Source: Ilumatobacter sp. (lineage in GTDB: Bacteria > Actinomycetota > Acidimicrobiia > Acidimicrobiales > Ilumatobacteraceae). From it: a stretch of DNA of 64,000 nucleotides. This document shows, piece by piece, positions 1-7,875 of the stretch. The DNA is taken from contig NZ_JASJCS010000021.1 in the NCBI RefSeq assembly GCF_030065885.1, positions 1 to 64,000 on the forward strand, in the 5' to 3' direction. Both the position numbers and the translations under genes were made by a program. The notes beneath the pieces were generated by a model. That model did not search any database. It had not been told where the DNA came from and saw nothing but the letters and a program-made list of their open reading frames with translations. The first letter of the stretch is position 1; each line of letters begins with the position of its first letter.

Positions 1-377
1 CCCTGGACGATCGCGTAGTTGTTGAACATGCCGCCCGAGCTCGCGCACACGCCCATCGAGATGACCCACTTCGGCTCCATCATCTGGTCGTAGACCTGCC
101 GGAGCACCGGCGCCATCTTCTGGCTGACGCGCCCGGCGACGATCATGATGTCGGCCTGGCGCGGCGACGCCCGGAAGACCTCCATGCCGAAGCGCGAGAT
201 GTCGTAGTGGGCGGCGCCGGTGGCCATCATCTCGATCGCGCAGCAGGCGAGGCCGAACGAGGCGGGCCAGCTCGAGCGCGAGCGCGACCAGTTGACCAGA
301 TCCTCCAACCGAGCGGTGATGGCGTTGTGGCTCAGCCCGCCGATGCCATCAGCGAGCACGTCGTCGACGAGTCCCAT
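1..377 (-). CDS. nuoB: NADH-quinone oxidoreductase subunit B (partial, 3' end outside window)
   Basis: This is the N-terminal 125 or so residues of NuoB, the subunit of respiratory complex I that carries the N2 [4Fe-4S] cluster and passes electrons to quinone. The translation shows the hallmark tandem-cysteine motif [11 protein letters not shown] followed by MGVCASSGG, which supplies the third cluster cysteine. The fourth (in a GCPP-type motif) lies beyond the window edge. The start is the ATG at 377, giving [11 protein letters not shown]. nuoA lies 8 bases upstream on the same strand, the usual nuoA-nuoB order, so they are co-transcribed. Family recognition is very secure. Confidence 0.95.
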   Translation of the reverse strand, partial: MGLVDDVLADGIGGLSHNAITARLEDLVNWSRSRSSWPASFGLACCAIEMMATGAAHYDISRFGMEVFRASPRQADIMIVAGRVSQKMAPVLRQVYDQMMEPKWVISMGVCASSGGMFNNYAIVQ

Positions 378-385
378 CGGCCCTC

Positions 386-886
386 CTATGCGGCTTCGTT
401 CTCGGACGGTGCGGAGACGTCGGCGCCGCGCTCGTTCCGGCCCTCGAGGCCGACCCGACGGATCGTCGACGACGAATCACGGGTGGCCGAGACCATCGCG
501 GCGTCACGCTCGAGGCTCCGGTACTGGTGGAGCGGACCCCAGTCGAGGCCGCCGCGGGCGACCTCGTACACGAACGTGAGGAAGAAGATCACCGAGAACA
601 CGACGATCGACCAGAACCCGAACACGCCGAGCGTGCCGCGCTCGACCGCATACGGGTAGATGAAGATGATCTCGATGTCGAACATGATGAACAGCATCGC
701 CACGATGTAGAAGCTGACCGGGAATCGCTCGGGTGGCTCGCGGCTCGGCACGATGCCGCACTCATAGGGTGCCTCCTTGGCGGCCGACGGCCGGTTCGGG
801 GCGAGCAGCCGGGAGGCGACGAAGCTCAGACCGCCGAACGCGATGGCGAGCAGCATGAGGACCACGAACGGCAGGTACTGGCCCAT
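386..886 (-). CDS. nuoA: NADH-quinone oxidoreductase subunit A
   Basis: NuoA is a small three-helix membrane subunit of complex I near the quinone site. The 166-residue protein shows the family signature: a first hydrophobic helix at residues 5-27, the loop motif [11 protein letters not shown] (the conserved Cys-containing loop), then [10 protein letters not shown] in the second helix, and a third helix after GVFGFWS. The C-terminal tail (about residues 130-166), rich in charged residues and serine, is longer than in many NuoA proteins, which are typically 120-140 residues. It is the first nuo gene here, and nuoB follows directly. A GC hairpin just upstream separates it from the quinol complex genes. 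Confidence 0.95.
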   Translation of the reverse strand: MGQYLPFVVLMLLAIAFGGLSFVASRLLAPNRPSAAKEAPYECGIVPSREPPERFPVSFYIVAMLFIMFDIEIIFIYPYAVERGTLGVFGFWSIVVFSVIFFLTFVYEVARGGLDWGPLHQYRSLERDAAMVSATRDSSSTIRRVGLEGRNERGADVSAPSENEAA

Positions 887-912
887 GCGCTACCCCGCGG
901 CCGTTCCCGACC

Positions 913-929
913 CGGGGGCCGCGCCCCCG
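913..929 (-). terminator. GC-rich hairpin between the quinol-complex operon and nuoA
   Basis: A perfect 7-bp stem CGGGGGC / GCCCCCG with a 3-base loop lies in the 71-base gap after the stop at 958 and before the nuoA start. It has no T-tract, which is common for actinobacterial terminators. It could end transcription of the b6f-like operon or only attenuate read-through into nuo. Confidence 0.45.
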
Positions 930-957
930 AACCCCATCATCGAGCGCTCCGGTGCGC

Positions 958-1791
958 TCATGCGGCCGCCAGCGCCTTCCGGCTCAGGTTCTCGGCGACG
1001 AACCGGTCGCGGCGGTGCAGGAACCAGCAGAGCGCCAAGAACATGATCGTCGAGCCGATCGTGATGTACGCGGCCGGCTCACGGAGCGATCCGAGATCGC
1101 GGATCATGTAGACGTACTGACGCTGCTGCGACGTGTCGATCTCGGGTGCCGTCGGCGCGCGACCGGGCTCCTCGCGGAGCGGCACGAACGGCGCCACCTC
1201 GACCAGGGTGTAGTACGGCTTGTGGAAGAAGGCGATCTGGTCGAACTCGCCGTTCGGGCCGAGCTTGGGGTACGCCGACTCGTCGGGCGGGTCGACCTCG
1301 TACACGGCCGTGACCTGGAACTCGCCGGGCGAGAACGCACCCTCCTCTTCGAGGAACACCCCGGCCGACGCCTCGGCCTGGCCGAACTCTGGCGCCGACT
1401 GCTCGACCTCGCTCCAGCCCTGACGCTCGAGCTGGGCGGCAACCGCCTGGGCGGCCTCGACCGAGTCGTCGACGGCGGTGAAGCCGATCGGGTCGTCGAG
1501 CACGCCCGCCTGGAACAGCTTGTCGACCTCTTGGATGACCGTGCGGCCCTCGACCTGCGTCCAGGACGCGTCGTCGCCCTTCAGCCCGATGCCGTACATC
1601 CACCAGATGCCGCCCATCAGCGCCATCCAGCCGGCGAGGCCGGTCAGGGTGATCAGGAAACCGAGCCGGGCGCCGACGTTGGTGCCGAGGATCAGATACA
1701 CCGAGCCCATCAGCACGCCGACGCCGATGATGACGGTCAGCCAGCCGCGGAGCTCGGGCTCCCAGTTGATCGCGAGCAGGACGGTCGACAT
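958..1791 (-). CDS. Membrane protein of the quinol-oxidising complex operon, unknown role
   Basis: A 277-residue protein with two hydrophobic helices near the N-terminus (about residues 15-35 and 42-67), a soluble acidic middle domain, and one C-terminal helix (about residues 245-262) before a basic tail. No cofactor motif is visible. The ATG at 1791 is preferred over the GTG at 1794 because it makes an ATGA overlap with the stop of the dihaem cytochrome c gene. It is last in the b6f-like operon. I infer an accessory or structural subunit of that complex, but I do not recognise the family. Confidence 0.75.
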   Translation of the reverse strand: MSTVLLAINWEPELRGWLTVIIGVGVLMGSVYLILGTNVGARLGFLITLTGLAGWMALMGGIWWMYGIGLKGDDASWTQVEGRTVIQEVDKLFQAGVLDDPIGFTAVDDSVEAAQAVAAQLERQGWSEVEQSAPEFGQAEASAGVFLEEEGAFSPGEFQVTAVYEVDPPDESAYPKLGPNGEFDQIAFFHKPYYTLVEVAPFVPLREEPGRAPTAPEIDTSQQRQYVYMIRDLGSLREPAAYITIGSTIMFLALCWFLHRRDRFVAENLSRKALAAA

Positions 1792-2852
1792 CACAGGGTC
1801 CTCACGTACTCGACGATGGCCTGGATCTGCTCGTCGGTGAGCATCGCCCCGAAGCCGGGCATGCGACCGCTGCCCTGGCCCTGGATGCCGTACTTCTGGC
1901 CGAACACCGAGCCGTTCCTGATGAAGTCGACCATCTCGGCCTCGTTCGGGAAGTGGGCGTTGACGGCACCGCCGGTCAGGTTCCAGCCGAAGGCACCCTG
2001 ACCGGGTTGACCGGGGTCACCCCAGCTCCACCCCTGCGTGTGACACCGGGCGCAGCTGTAGGCACCGCTCGCCAGCTCGAGATTGTAGAGCGCCTCGCCG
2101 TAGGAGGCGTAGGTGCCGTCCTCGACCGACTGGAGCGCGAGCGTGTCGATGTCACTCTGCGTGTCGGCCGGCAGGTTGCCGGACGGGCAGGTCTTGGGGT
2201 CGTCCTCGCCGACACCGCAGTTCTCGCGCTCGACCTGGATGCTCTTCATGTACGCGATCAACGTGTCGATCTGCTGGCTGTTCATCGGGCCGCCGCCCTC
2301 GAGACCCCACGGCGACATCGGTGAGAACGGTCGCCCGTAGACGAGGATGAAACGGACCTCGTCCTCGTCGAAGCGATAGAAGATCGTGTTGACCGCGGGC
2401 GCCTTCCAGTTGACCGCACGCACCTCGCCGGTTGCAGGGTCGGTCAGGTTGTAGGGAGCCTCGCCACCGGCGCCGTTCATGCCGCCGTGGCAGCCGGCGC
2501 AGTTGAAGCCGCCGTCGGCGGTCGTCGCGAAGAGCTGCGAGCCCCACTCGACGAAGATCTCGTCCTTCGCTTCCTCGGCGCCGGCCTGACGCGCCGGTTC
2601 GAGGATCCAGTAGAGCGGCAGGCCGATGACCATGATGACGAGCAGGATGACCCCGATGCCGAGCACACGGGTCAACCGCGGGCCCTCGAGCTCTTCGTCG
2701 TCGTAGTACTTCTTGCGGTTGGCGGCGAGCTCGATCTCGGAGCCGAGCTCGTCACGCGACTGCCGGATGTTCAAGAACGCGTAGACGACCCAGCCGCCGA
2801 GGATGACGGCGAAGAGCAGCCACGCGATCGACGTGGACGTGAGTGCGATCAT
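1791..2852 (-). CDS. Membrane-anchored dihaem cytochrome c of a bc/b6f-like complex
   Basis: The 353-residue protein has two hydrophobic segments (about residues 10-28 and 63-84) and two c-type haem motifs, CAGCH at 118-122 and CARCH at 267-271. Candidate axial methionines lie in SPMSP (179) and GRMPGFG (331). Two cytochrome c domains fused on one membrane anchor are typical of the cytochrome c subunit of actinobacterial and other Gram-positive quinol:cytochrome c complexes, in place of mitochondrial c1. It starts by ATGA overlap with the Rieske gene. It probably takes electrons from the Rieske centre and passes them to an oxidase or to another cytochrome c. Confidence 0.9.
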   Translation of the reverse strand: MIALTSTSIAWLLFAVILGGWVVYAFLNIRQSRDELGSEIELAANRKKYYDDEELEGPRLTRVLGIGVILLVIMVIGLPLYWILEPARQAGAEEAKDEIFVEWGSQLFATTADGGFNCAGCHGGMNGAGGEAPYNLTDPATGEVRAVNWKAPAVNTIFYRFDEDEVRFILVYGRPFSPMSPWGLEGGGPMNSQQIDTLIAYMKSIQVERENCGVGEDDPKTCPSGNLPADTQSDIDTLALQSVEDGTYASYGEALYNLELASGAYSCARCHTQGWSWGDPGQPGQGAFGWNLTGGAVNAHFPNEAEMVDFIRNGSVFGQKYGIQGQGSGRMPGFGAMLTDEQIQAIVEYVRTL

Positions 2853-3721
2853 CAGTGGTCGGACTCTCCCACGCAGTGCGGACCCTCGGCCTCCTGGCCG
2901 GTGGTGTTGGTGCCGATCGGCAGACCGTTGACGATCGTGCCGGTGTCGATGGTGACCTCACCGGCGGCCGAGAACTCGAGCGGGAAGTGATCCATGCCGC
3001 GCGGCGCGGGACCGGCCTTCTTCTCGCCGACGCGGTTGTACTGCGAGCCGTGGCAGCCGCACTCGAACCACTGGCTCGACACGCACTGCGGCACGCGGCA
3101 ACCGAGGTGGGGGCACTTCTGGTAGCTGGCGATCAACCCGCGCTCCATGCCCGGCAGGAGGCTGGTGGCGTAGACGGCCTCTGCCTTCGGCACGGCGTCG
3201 ACCGGGTACTCGGTGATCCATGCACGAGCCTCGGGGGCGTAGAAGAAGCCGTCGCCGGCGGAGATGCCGGACCGGATGTCGTCGATGCGCCCGACGGGCA
3301 CCTTGCCGCCGAAGCCACCGGTCTTGGTCGGCCAGAGGAAGGCGACGAAGCTGGCGGCCGAGAACGTGCCGAGGCCGGCGGCCATCAGCGAGATCGTGGC
3401 ACGGTTGAAGAACTGCCGGCGGCTGACGCCGAGCGCGTCGGGGTCGGGCGGCACCCACGGGGTGAGGCCGGTGTCCTCGTCGATGGTCGCCAGCGCGACG
3501 CCCGTGCGCGCCTCGGCGCCTTCGGCCTCGACCTCGGCAGCGGTCGGCACCTCGTGCTCGTCGGGGTGCGCTGCGCGAGCGGCGGCGTCGCGGCGGACCG
3601 TCTCGGCACTGAGCGCGCCGGCACCGCGCACGTCGGAACGCCGGGCGAGGGTCATGAACGCGAGTGCGCCGAGCAGCACGGCGGCGCCGATGGCGATCAC
3701 GATGACGGCGGTTGCGTTCAT
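2852..3721 (-). CDS. qcrA: Rieske [2Fe-2S] protein of the quinol-oxidising complex
   Basis: The 289-residue protein has an N-terminal membrane helix (about residues 5-25), a second hydrophobic stretch (about 107-130) and a C-terminal Rieske fold. The cluster motifs are CPHLGC (203-208) and CGCHGS (221-226). Cys203, His205, Cys221 and His224 would bind the cluster, and Cys208 and Cys223 form the usual disulfide. It takes one electron from quinol at the Qo site. A good AGGAG-type ribosome site precedes the ATG. The linker between the two hydrophobic segments is long and Ala/Glu-rich. It is co-transcribed with the cytochrome b halves upstream and the dihaem cytochrome c downstream. Confidence 0.95.
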   Translation of the reverse strand: MNATAVIVIAIGAAVLLGALAFMTLARRSDVRGAGALSAETVRRDAAARAAHPDEHEVPTAAEVEAEGAEARTGVALATIDEDTGLTPWVPPDPDALGVSRRQFFNRATISLMAAGLGTFSAASFVAFLWPTKTGGFGGKVPVGRIDDIRSGISAGDGFFYAPEARAWITEYPVDAVPKAEAVYATSLLPGMERGLIASYQKCPHLGCRVPQCVSSQWFECGCHGSQYNRVGEKKAGPAPRGMDHFPLEFSAAGEVTIDTGTIVNGLPIGTNTTGQEAEGPHCVGESDH

Positions 3722-3746
3722 GGCGAGGTCTCCTTTCCGTCCGCGC

Positions 3747-4541
3747 TCACAGCTCGAAGAACAAGCCGTCGCGCCACGGCAGGGTGAAGTTGAAGCCCGG
3801 TCCCCGGAAGAAGGAGCCGATCATGACCAGCACCGCCCAGAACATGAGGTGCACGGTCATCAGCGAGGTCGCGAACTTGCGGTCCTCGGGCTTGTTGGAG
3901 GGGTTCTTGTCGATGTAGGGGGCGAAGATCAGCACGATCAGACCCACGCCGGGGATGGTCACGCCGGCGACCATCGGGTGGAACATCGTCAGCAGCTCCT
4001 GCAACCCGAGGAAGTACCACGGCGCCTTCGACGGGTTGGGCGTCTGGTTGTTGTTGGCGAGCTGCAGGAGTGGGGCGTTCACCCAGATCGAGAACAGGAA
4101 CGTGAACGCGAGGCAGGCGAGCGAGGCCACGAACTCAGCCGCCAGCAGGTGCGGCCAGGTGTGGACCTTGTCGACCGGCTGCGCCTTGACGTCTTGGATC
4201 GAACCGGACTTGACGACCGTCAGGAGGCGCTGGGTGTGGCCACCGGGCCCCGCACCGACCGGCACGCCACCGCCGGCGGGGGCGGCCTGCACGACCGACG
4301 CCACCTTCTCCTGCACCGCAACGCCACCGCCGCCGGAGGACTCGGCCTCGTCACCGGACGCCTTCTGCTTGGCCGCCCGGCTCCGCTCGAGCAGGTGGGC
4401 GGGGATCCGCGAATCGCCGGGCGACTCGGCGGCTTCGTCACCGCCGCCGGACGCGCCGGCATCGGCTGCCGGTTTGTCGGCGGCCGCCTTGTCGCGGGCG
4501 GCCTGCGCCCGCTTCAGCAGATGTTCGGGGATCTCAGTCAT
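3747..4541 (-). CDS. Cytochrome b C-terminal half (subunit-IV-like) with extended N-terminus
   Basis: The 264-residue protein has about 110 residues of low-complexity Ala/Gly/Glu/Lys sequence, then three membrane helices matching the C-terminal domain of cytochrome b (subunit IV in b6f). The Qo-site signature normally written PEWY reads KAPWYFLGLQELL here. The N-terminal extension carries the same short motif twice: IPEHLLKRAQAARDK (residues 4-18) and IPAHLLERSRAAKQK (46-60). A near copy starts the cytochrome c at 7017. Split cytochrome b is the b6f and Gram-positive arrangement. It lies between the b6-like gene and the Rieske gene. Confidence 0.9.
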   Translation of the reverse strand: MTEIPEHLLKRAQAARDKAAADKPAADAGASGGGDEAAESPGDSRIPAHLLERSRAAKQKASGDEAESSGGGGVAVQEKVASVVQAAPAGGGVPVGAGPGGHTQRLLTVVKSGSIQDVKAQPVDKVHTWPHLLAAEFVASLACLAFTFLFSIWVNAPLLQLANNNQTPNPSKAPWYFLGLQELLTMFHPMVAGVTIPGVGLIVLIFAPYIDKNPSNKPEDRKFATSLMTVHLMFWAVLVMIGSFFRGPGFNFTLPWRDGLFFEL

Positions 4542-4556
4542 GCGAGGGAGCTCCGA

Positions 4557-5342
4557 TCACAGCGGTCCACTGATGCCGCCATCCTTGCGGACTCTCCAGA
4601 AGTGGATGGCCATGAAGATGACGATGACGAACGGGAAGAACAACACGTGCAAGACGTACCATCGCAGCAGGGTCTCGGAGCCGATCTCGGCACCACCCAA
4701 CAAGACGAATCTGACGTCCTGACCGAAGACCGGGGTGTAGCCCATCATGTTGGTGCCCACCGCGACCGCCCAGAGGGCGAGCTGGTCCCACGGCAGCAGG
4801 TAGCCGGTGAACGAGAGCAGCAGGGTGAGCTTGAGCAGCATGACACCGATCACCCAGTTGAACTCACGGGGCGGCTTGTACGCGCCGTGATAGAAGACGC
4901 GGGCCATGTGCAAGAACACCGACAGGACCATCAGGTGCGCGCCCCATCTGTGCATGTTGCGCACGAGGAGGCCGAACGTGACCGAGGTCTGCAGGTTGGA
5001 GATGTCATCCCACGCGGCGGTGGCCTCGGGTCGGTAGAAGAACATCAGGAAGATGCCGGTGACCGTCAGCAGGATGAACAGGAAGAAGCTGAGGCCGCCG
5101 AGACACAGCGTGTAGCTGACCTTGACCGCGTGACGCTTCACCTTGACCGGGTGCAGGTGGTACAGCACCGAGTTCATGATGACGTAGCTCCGGTTGCGCG
5201 GGCTGTCGCTGTAGCCCTTGCGGAAGATCGAGCCGGGTCGGAAGATGCTGGACCAGACCTGTCCGCCCTGCACGTTGTCGACGGTCTGCTGGATGCGCTC
5301 CTTCGCCGTCGGCCGCGGGGTGTCGTCGATGATCTTTGCCAT
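4557..5342 (-). CDS. Cytochrome b6-type N-terminal half of cytochrome b
   Basis: A 261-residue four-helix haem protein. Residues from about 78 onward closely follow plant and cyanobacterial cytochrome b6: CLGG at 80-83, FYRP, NMHRWGAHLMVL, GYLLPWDQLALWAV and the C-terminal ISGPL. His131, His145, His232 and His247 are the expected ligands of the two b haems. Cys80 aligns with the b6 cysteine that covalently holds the extra haem ci (cn). The ATG at 5342 (MAKIIDD) is chosen over an in-frame upstream codon at 5381, because the extension would be translated from a duplicated leader repeat. It works with subunit IV, Rieske and cytochrome c encoded downstream. Confidence 0.95.
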   Translation of the reverse strand: MAKIIDDTPRPTAKERIQQTVDNVQGGQVWSSIFRPGSIFRKGYSDSPRNRSYVIMNSVLYHLHPVKVKRHAVKVSYTLCLGGLSFFLFILLTVTGIFLMFFYRPEATAAWDDISNLQTSVTFGLLVRNMHRWGAHLMVLSVFLHMARVFYHGAYKPPREFNWVIGVMLLKLTLLLSFTGYLLPWDQLALWAVAVGTNMMGYTPVFGQDVRFVLLGGAEIGSETLLRWYVLHVLFFPFVIVIFMAIHFWRVRKDGGISGPL

Positions 5343-5346
5343 TACT

Positions 5347-5371
5347 CGCGTTCCCCGGCCACGCAGGCCGC
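5347..5371 (-). repeat. Duplicated leader element, copy 1 (before cytochrome b6 gene)
   Basis: These 25 bases are identical to 5873-5897. This copy ends 5 bases before the ATG of the cytochrome b6 gene. On the plus strand it begins CGCGTTCCCCGGCCACGCAG. Both copies are flanked on the far side by short CTCGCT-rich runs. It could be a shared translation or mRNA-stability leader, or a trace of local duplication. Confidence 0.8.
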
Positions 5372-5451
5372 GTCTGACCACTCCCTCGCTGGCGACTCGC
5401 TCGCTCGCGTCGGCGGTGTGTGTTCGATCTGGTTCATTGCGTTGGTCTCGA

Positions 5452-5868
5452 TCATCCCAGCCTCATGCCGTAGCCGTAGCCGTGGCTGTTCGTTCGGGCA
5501 TGGGAATCGCCGGCCGACGTGGGTTGGCCGACCTTTCCGAGGATGATCACCCCGGTCGGGCAGCGGTCGACGCAGAGCGCACACCGCGTGCAGATGTCGT
5601 CGTCGATGATGAACATGAAGGCGTCGGACGGATCGGTACCGGGCTGCTCGGTGCCGGTCGCCTCGTCGACGGCCGACGTGTTGACCATGTGGATGCACTT
5701 CCACGGGCAGATGTCGACGCACCCCTCGCAGGCGATGCACTCGGTCTGGTCGATGTGGATGAACTGCTTCGGCTTGACCGCACGGGTCAGGTAGTCGGCG
5801 TCGACTTCGACGAGCGCGTAGTCGTCGGTGTACGGCATCATCGGCGGGTTGGCGTCGGTCTTGGCCAT
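5452..5868 (-). CDS. Ferredoxin-like protein with two [4Fe-4S] clusters in the quinol-complex operon
   Basis: The 138-residue protein carries two complete bacterial-ferredoxin cluster motifs: CIACEGCVDICPWKC (about residues 43-57) and CTRCALCVDRCP (about 92-103). Each has the C-x2-C-x2-C-x3-C pattern ending in CP. No signal peptide is seen, so it should sit on the cytoplasmic side. Its place between the small membrane protein and the cytochrome b6 gene suggests it is an electron-transfer subunit or partner of the complex on the Qi side. That role is an inference. The ATG at 5868 follows the second copy of the duplicated leader element. Confidence 0.9.
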   Translation of the reverse strand: MAKTDANPPMMPYTDDYALVEVDADYLTRAVKPKQFIHIDQTECIACEGCVDICPWKCIHMVNTSAVDEATGTEQPGTDPSDAFMFIIDDDICTRCALCVDRCPTGVIILGKVGQPTSAGDSHARTNSHGYGYGMRLG

Positions 5869-5872
5869 CTAG

Positions 5873-5897
5873 CGCGTTCCCCGGCCACGCAGGCCGC
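5873..5897 (-). repeat. Duplicated leader element, copy 2 (before ferredoxin gene)
   Basis: Identical in 25 bases to 5347-5371 and again placed a few bases upstream of a start codon (ATG at 5868). The remainder of the 5869-6113 gap is rich in CTCGCT/GCGAGC runs and has no gene that I can support. Confidence 0.8.
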
Positions 5898-6113
5898 TGC
5901 CTGCCGTTCGCTCGCTGGCGCTCCGCTCACTCGCACGCGCTCTCATGTCCTGGCAACCCGCTGGACGGTGGGTTCGGTGCCATGTCGCAGCCGGGTGCGC
6001 CCCAGGGCGGGCTCGGCCCGCCCGGTCCCCATGCGCCCCGCACCGGGTCGCGCCGGTTCGGACCGAACGGACCGAGCGGAGCGATCGCAGCGAGGGAGTG
6101 AGGCCGAGCCTCA

Positions 6114-6611
6114 TCATGCCTTCTTCACGAGGGGACGGCCGTAGGTACTGGTCTCGAGCTCCTTCACGCCGGCATCGTCGCCGCGCTTCTGCCACCAGTT
6201 CCAGATGTAGATCAGCAACCCGAAGAAGTAGACGTGGATGACCACGACGACGATGTCGCGCACCGCCTCGTACTGGAGGGTGATCGGGTTCCAGCCGCCG
6301 AGCGGCTCGGGCTTCAAGATGTCGAAGGGTCCGTAGATGATGTTGGTGCGATCCCAGCCGAGCTCTTTGTCGGCATGGTCGATCCACTGGTGTGGCACCA
6401 CGCCGAACGCGAGGAACATGACGCCGAAGGTGTACGTCGCGCCCAGCATGGCCTCGCCCCACGAGAAGGGCGTGCCCTTCGGGCGCCGCTTGCCGTACGG
6501 GATCGCCGCCAACGTGAGCACCGTCGCGGCGACCAACGACACGATGAACGCCGTGTTGACACCGGGAACCGCCTTGCCTTCCAGGGGGTTCCACCAGTTG
6601 AAGGCGATCAT
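6114..6611 (-). CDS. Small membrane protein, first gene of the b6f-like operon
   Basis: A 165-residue protein with about four hydrophobic helices: FIVSLVAATVLTLAAIPY (about 20-40), WGEAMLGATYTFGVMFLAFG (about 50-72) and a strong one at VVVVIHVYFFGLLIYIWNWW (about 125-145). Its C-terminus is charged. The ATG at 6611 (MIAFNWWNP) is chosen. An alternative start 75 bases upstream would add a non-hydrophobic extension. I do not recognise a named family. Its position at the head of the operon suggests a subunit or assembly factor of the quinol complex. Confidence 0.7.
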   Translation of the reverse strand: MIAFNWWNPLEGKAVPGVNTAFIVSLVAATVLTLAAIPYGKRRPKGTPFSWGEAMLGATYTFGVMFLAFGVVPHQWIDHADKELGWDRTNIIYGPFDILKPEPLGGWNPITLQYEAVRDIVVVVIHVYFFGLLIYIWNWWQKRGDDAGVKELETSTYGRPLVKKA

Positions 6612-7016
6612 CTCGCTCGCTGGACCTTTCGACTGCTCGCTGGGTTCGGATGCGACTGGTGTGCCGCTGAGGTACACGTGCCGCACCGTTCCGGGCTGCG
6701 CTCACCGGGCTCGCCGGCTGCCGCTCGTGAATGGTCGCACGAACTCGTTTGTCGCACTGTAGTCGCCGGATGCGGGGCTGTGACATCCAGTGCGGAACAG
6801 TGTGGCAAATCAGTCTGGCGCGCCACACCGGTTGTGCATAAGTGCACGCGCGCCCGCCGCTGACGCCGGTTTCGGCATCCGCGACGAGACCCGGACGACC
6901 GATCGCGAACCGCCGGGGAATTCACCGAAGTCGCGGTCGGGCGTCTATCGTTTCGGAGGTTCGCAGCGACGAGCGAGGCCGTCGCCTGACACCATCCCCT
7001 TCGTGAGAGGACGAGC
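6612..7016. promoter_or_regulatory. Divergent promoter region with two inverted repeats
   Basis: This 405-base gap separates the minus-strand b6f-like operon from the plus-strand cytochrome c gene, so it should hold both promoters. Two inverted repeats stand out: GTGTGGC (6800-6806) with GCCACAC (6822-6828), 15 bases apart, and GTGCA (6834-6838) with TGCAC (6843-6847), 4 bases apart. They are close together and could be operator sites or a small hairpin. I cannot assign -10/-35 boxes with confidence and see no gene in the gap. Confidence 0.5.
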
Positions 7017-7865
7017 GTGACCGAGATCCCCGAGCATCTGTTGAAGCGAAGCCGCGAGCGCCGTGCCGCGCTCGGGCTCGGCGGCGACGATGCAGGCGGT
7101 GAGTCGGAGGCCGCTCCCGCTGCGGCCGCGCCGGCCAAGGTCGAGGCAGGCGCGCCGGCGCCGGCCGCGAGCGGCCCCGTCGAGCGCGCGGCCGCTCCCG
7201 AGCCGGCGGCCCCCGAACCACCGAAGCCCGACACCCCGGTCGTCGCGGCATACAAGGCGCGTCGGCGCATCCCGTTCTGGGCGATGGCGGCGCTCAGCAT
7301 CCTGCCGATGTGGGCGATCCTGTACGCGCGGGCGGTCACCGAGCAGCCCGAGGAGGCTGCCGGCCCGCTCGGCATCGGCGCCGAGGAGTACGGCGGCTGC
7401 GCGTCCTGCCACGGCGGTGCCGGCGGTGGCGGCGTCGGCTATGCGTTCACCGGCGGCGAGGTCCTGCTGACCTTCCCCAACATCGAGGACATGCTGCGAT
7501 ACGTCTACTTCGGCACCGGCGAGTACAACCTCGCCGGCGTCGACAGCTACGGCGACCCCGACCGCGAGGGCGGAGCCCGCGTCACCGGCGAGCGCGGCGT
7601 CATGCCCCAGCAAGGCGAGTCGGTCGGCGGCGGCCTCACCGACTACGAGATCCTGGCCGTCGTGTGCCACGAGCGCTACGCGCTCGGCGGGGCCGATCCC
7701 GACGGCGAGTGGGCAGAGGAGTTCGAGCAGTGGTGCTCCGAGGAGTCCGAGCTGTTCATCGCGCTCGAGAACGGCGAGCAGTCGCTGGCCACCCTCCACG
7801 AGATGGACGAGTCGATCATCCCGATCGGCGACGCGCCGGCTCCGGGCTCTCCGGCCGCCGAGTGA
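7017..7865 (+). CDS. Membrane-anchored monohaem cytochrome c
   Basis: A 282-residue protein that starts IPEHLLKRSRERRAA (residues 4-18), then has a Pro/Ala/Glu-rich linker, one membrane helix (about 87-105, FWAMAALSILPMWAILYA) and a periplasm-facing domain with a single haem motif CASCH at about 127-131. A candidate axial methionine lies in GVMPQQG. The topology puts the haem outside. It is divergent from the b6f-like operon and shares its N-terminal motif with the subunit-IV-like protein, so it is probably a further electron carrier between that complex and a terminal oxidase. Confidence 0.85.
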   Translation: MTEIPEHLLKRSRERRAALGLGGDDAGGESEAAPAAAAPAKVEAGAPAPAASGPVERAAAPEPAAPEPPKPDTPVVAAYKARRRIPFWAMAALSILPMWAILYARAVTEQPEEAAGPLGIGAEEYGGCASCHGGAGGGGVGYAFTGGEVLLTFPNIEDMLRYVYFGTGEYNLAGVDSYGDPDREGGARVTGERGVMPQQGESVGGGLTDYEILAVVCHERYALGGADPDGEWAEEFEQWCSEESELFIALENGEQSLATLHEMDESIIPIGDAPAPGSPAAE

Positions 7866-7875
7866 TCGGGCGGCG

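Noticed and set aside
3264-5546. A 760-codon plus-strand frame opposite the respiratory genes
   Set aside because: It lies antisense to Rieske, cytochrome b and ferredoxin genes with clear functional residues. It is a high-GC shadow with Arg/Glu/Gly-rich, low-complexity composition.
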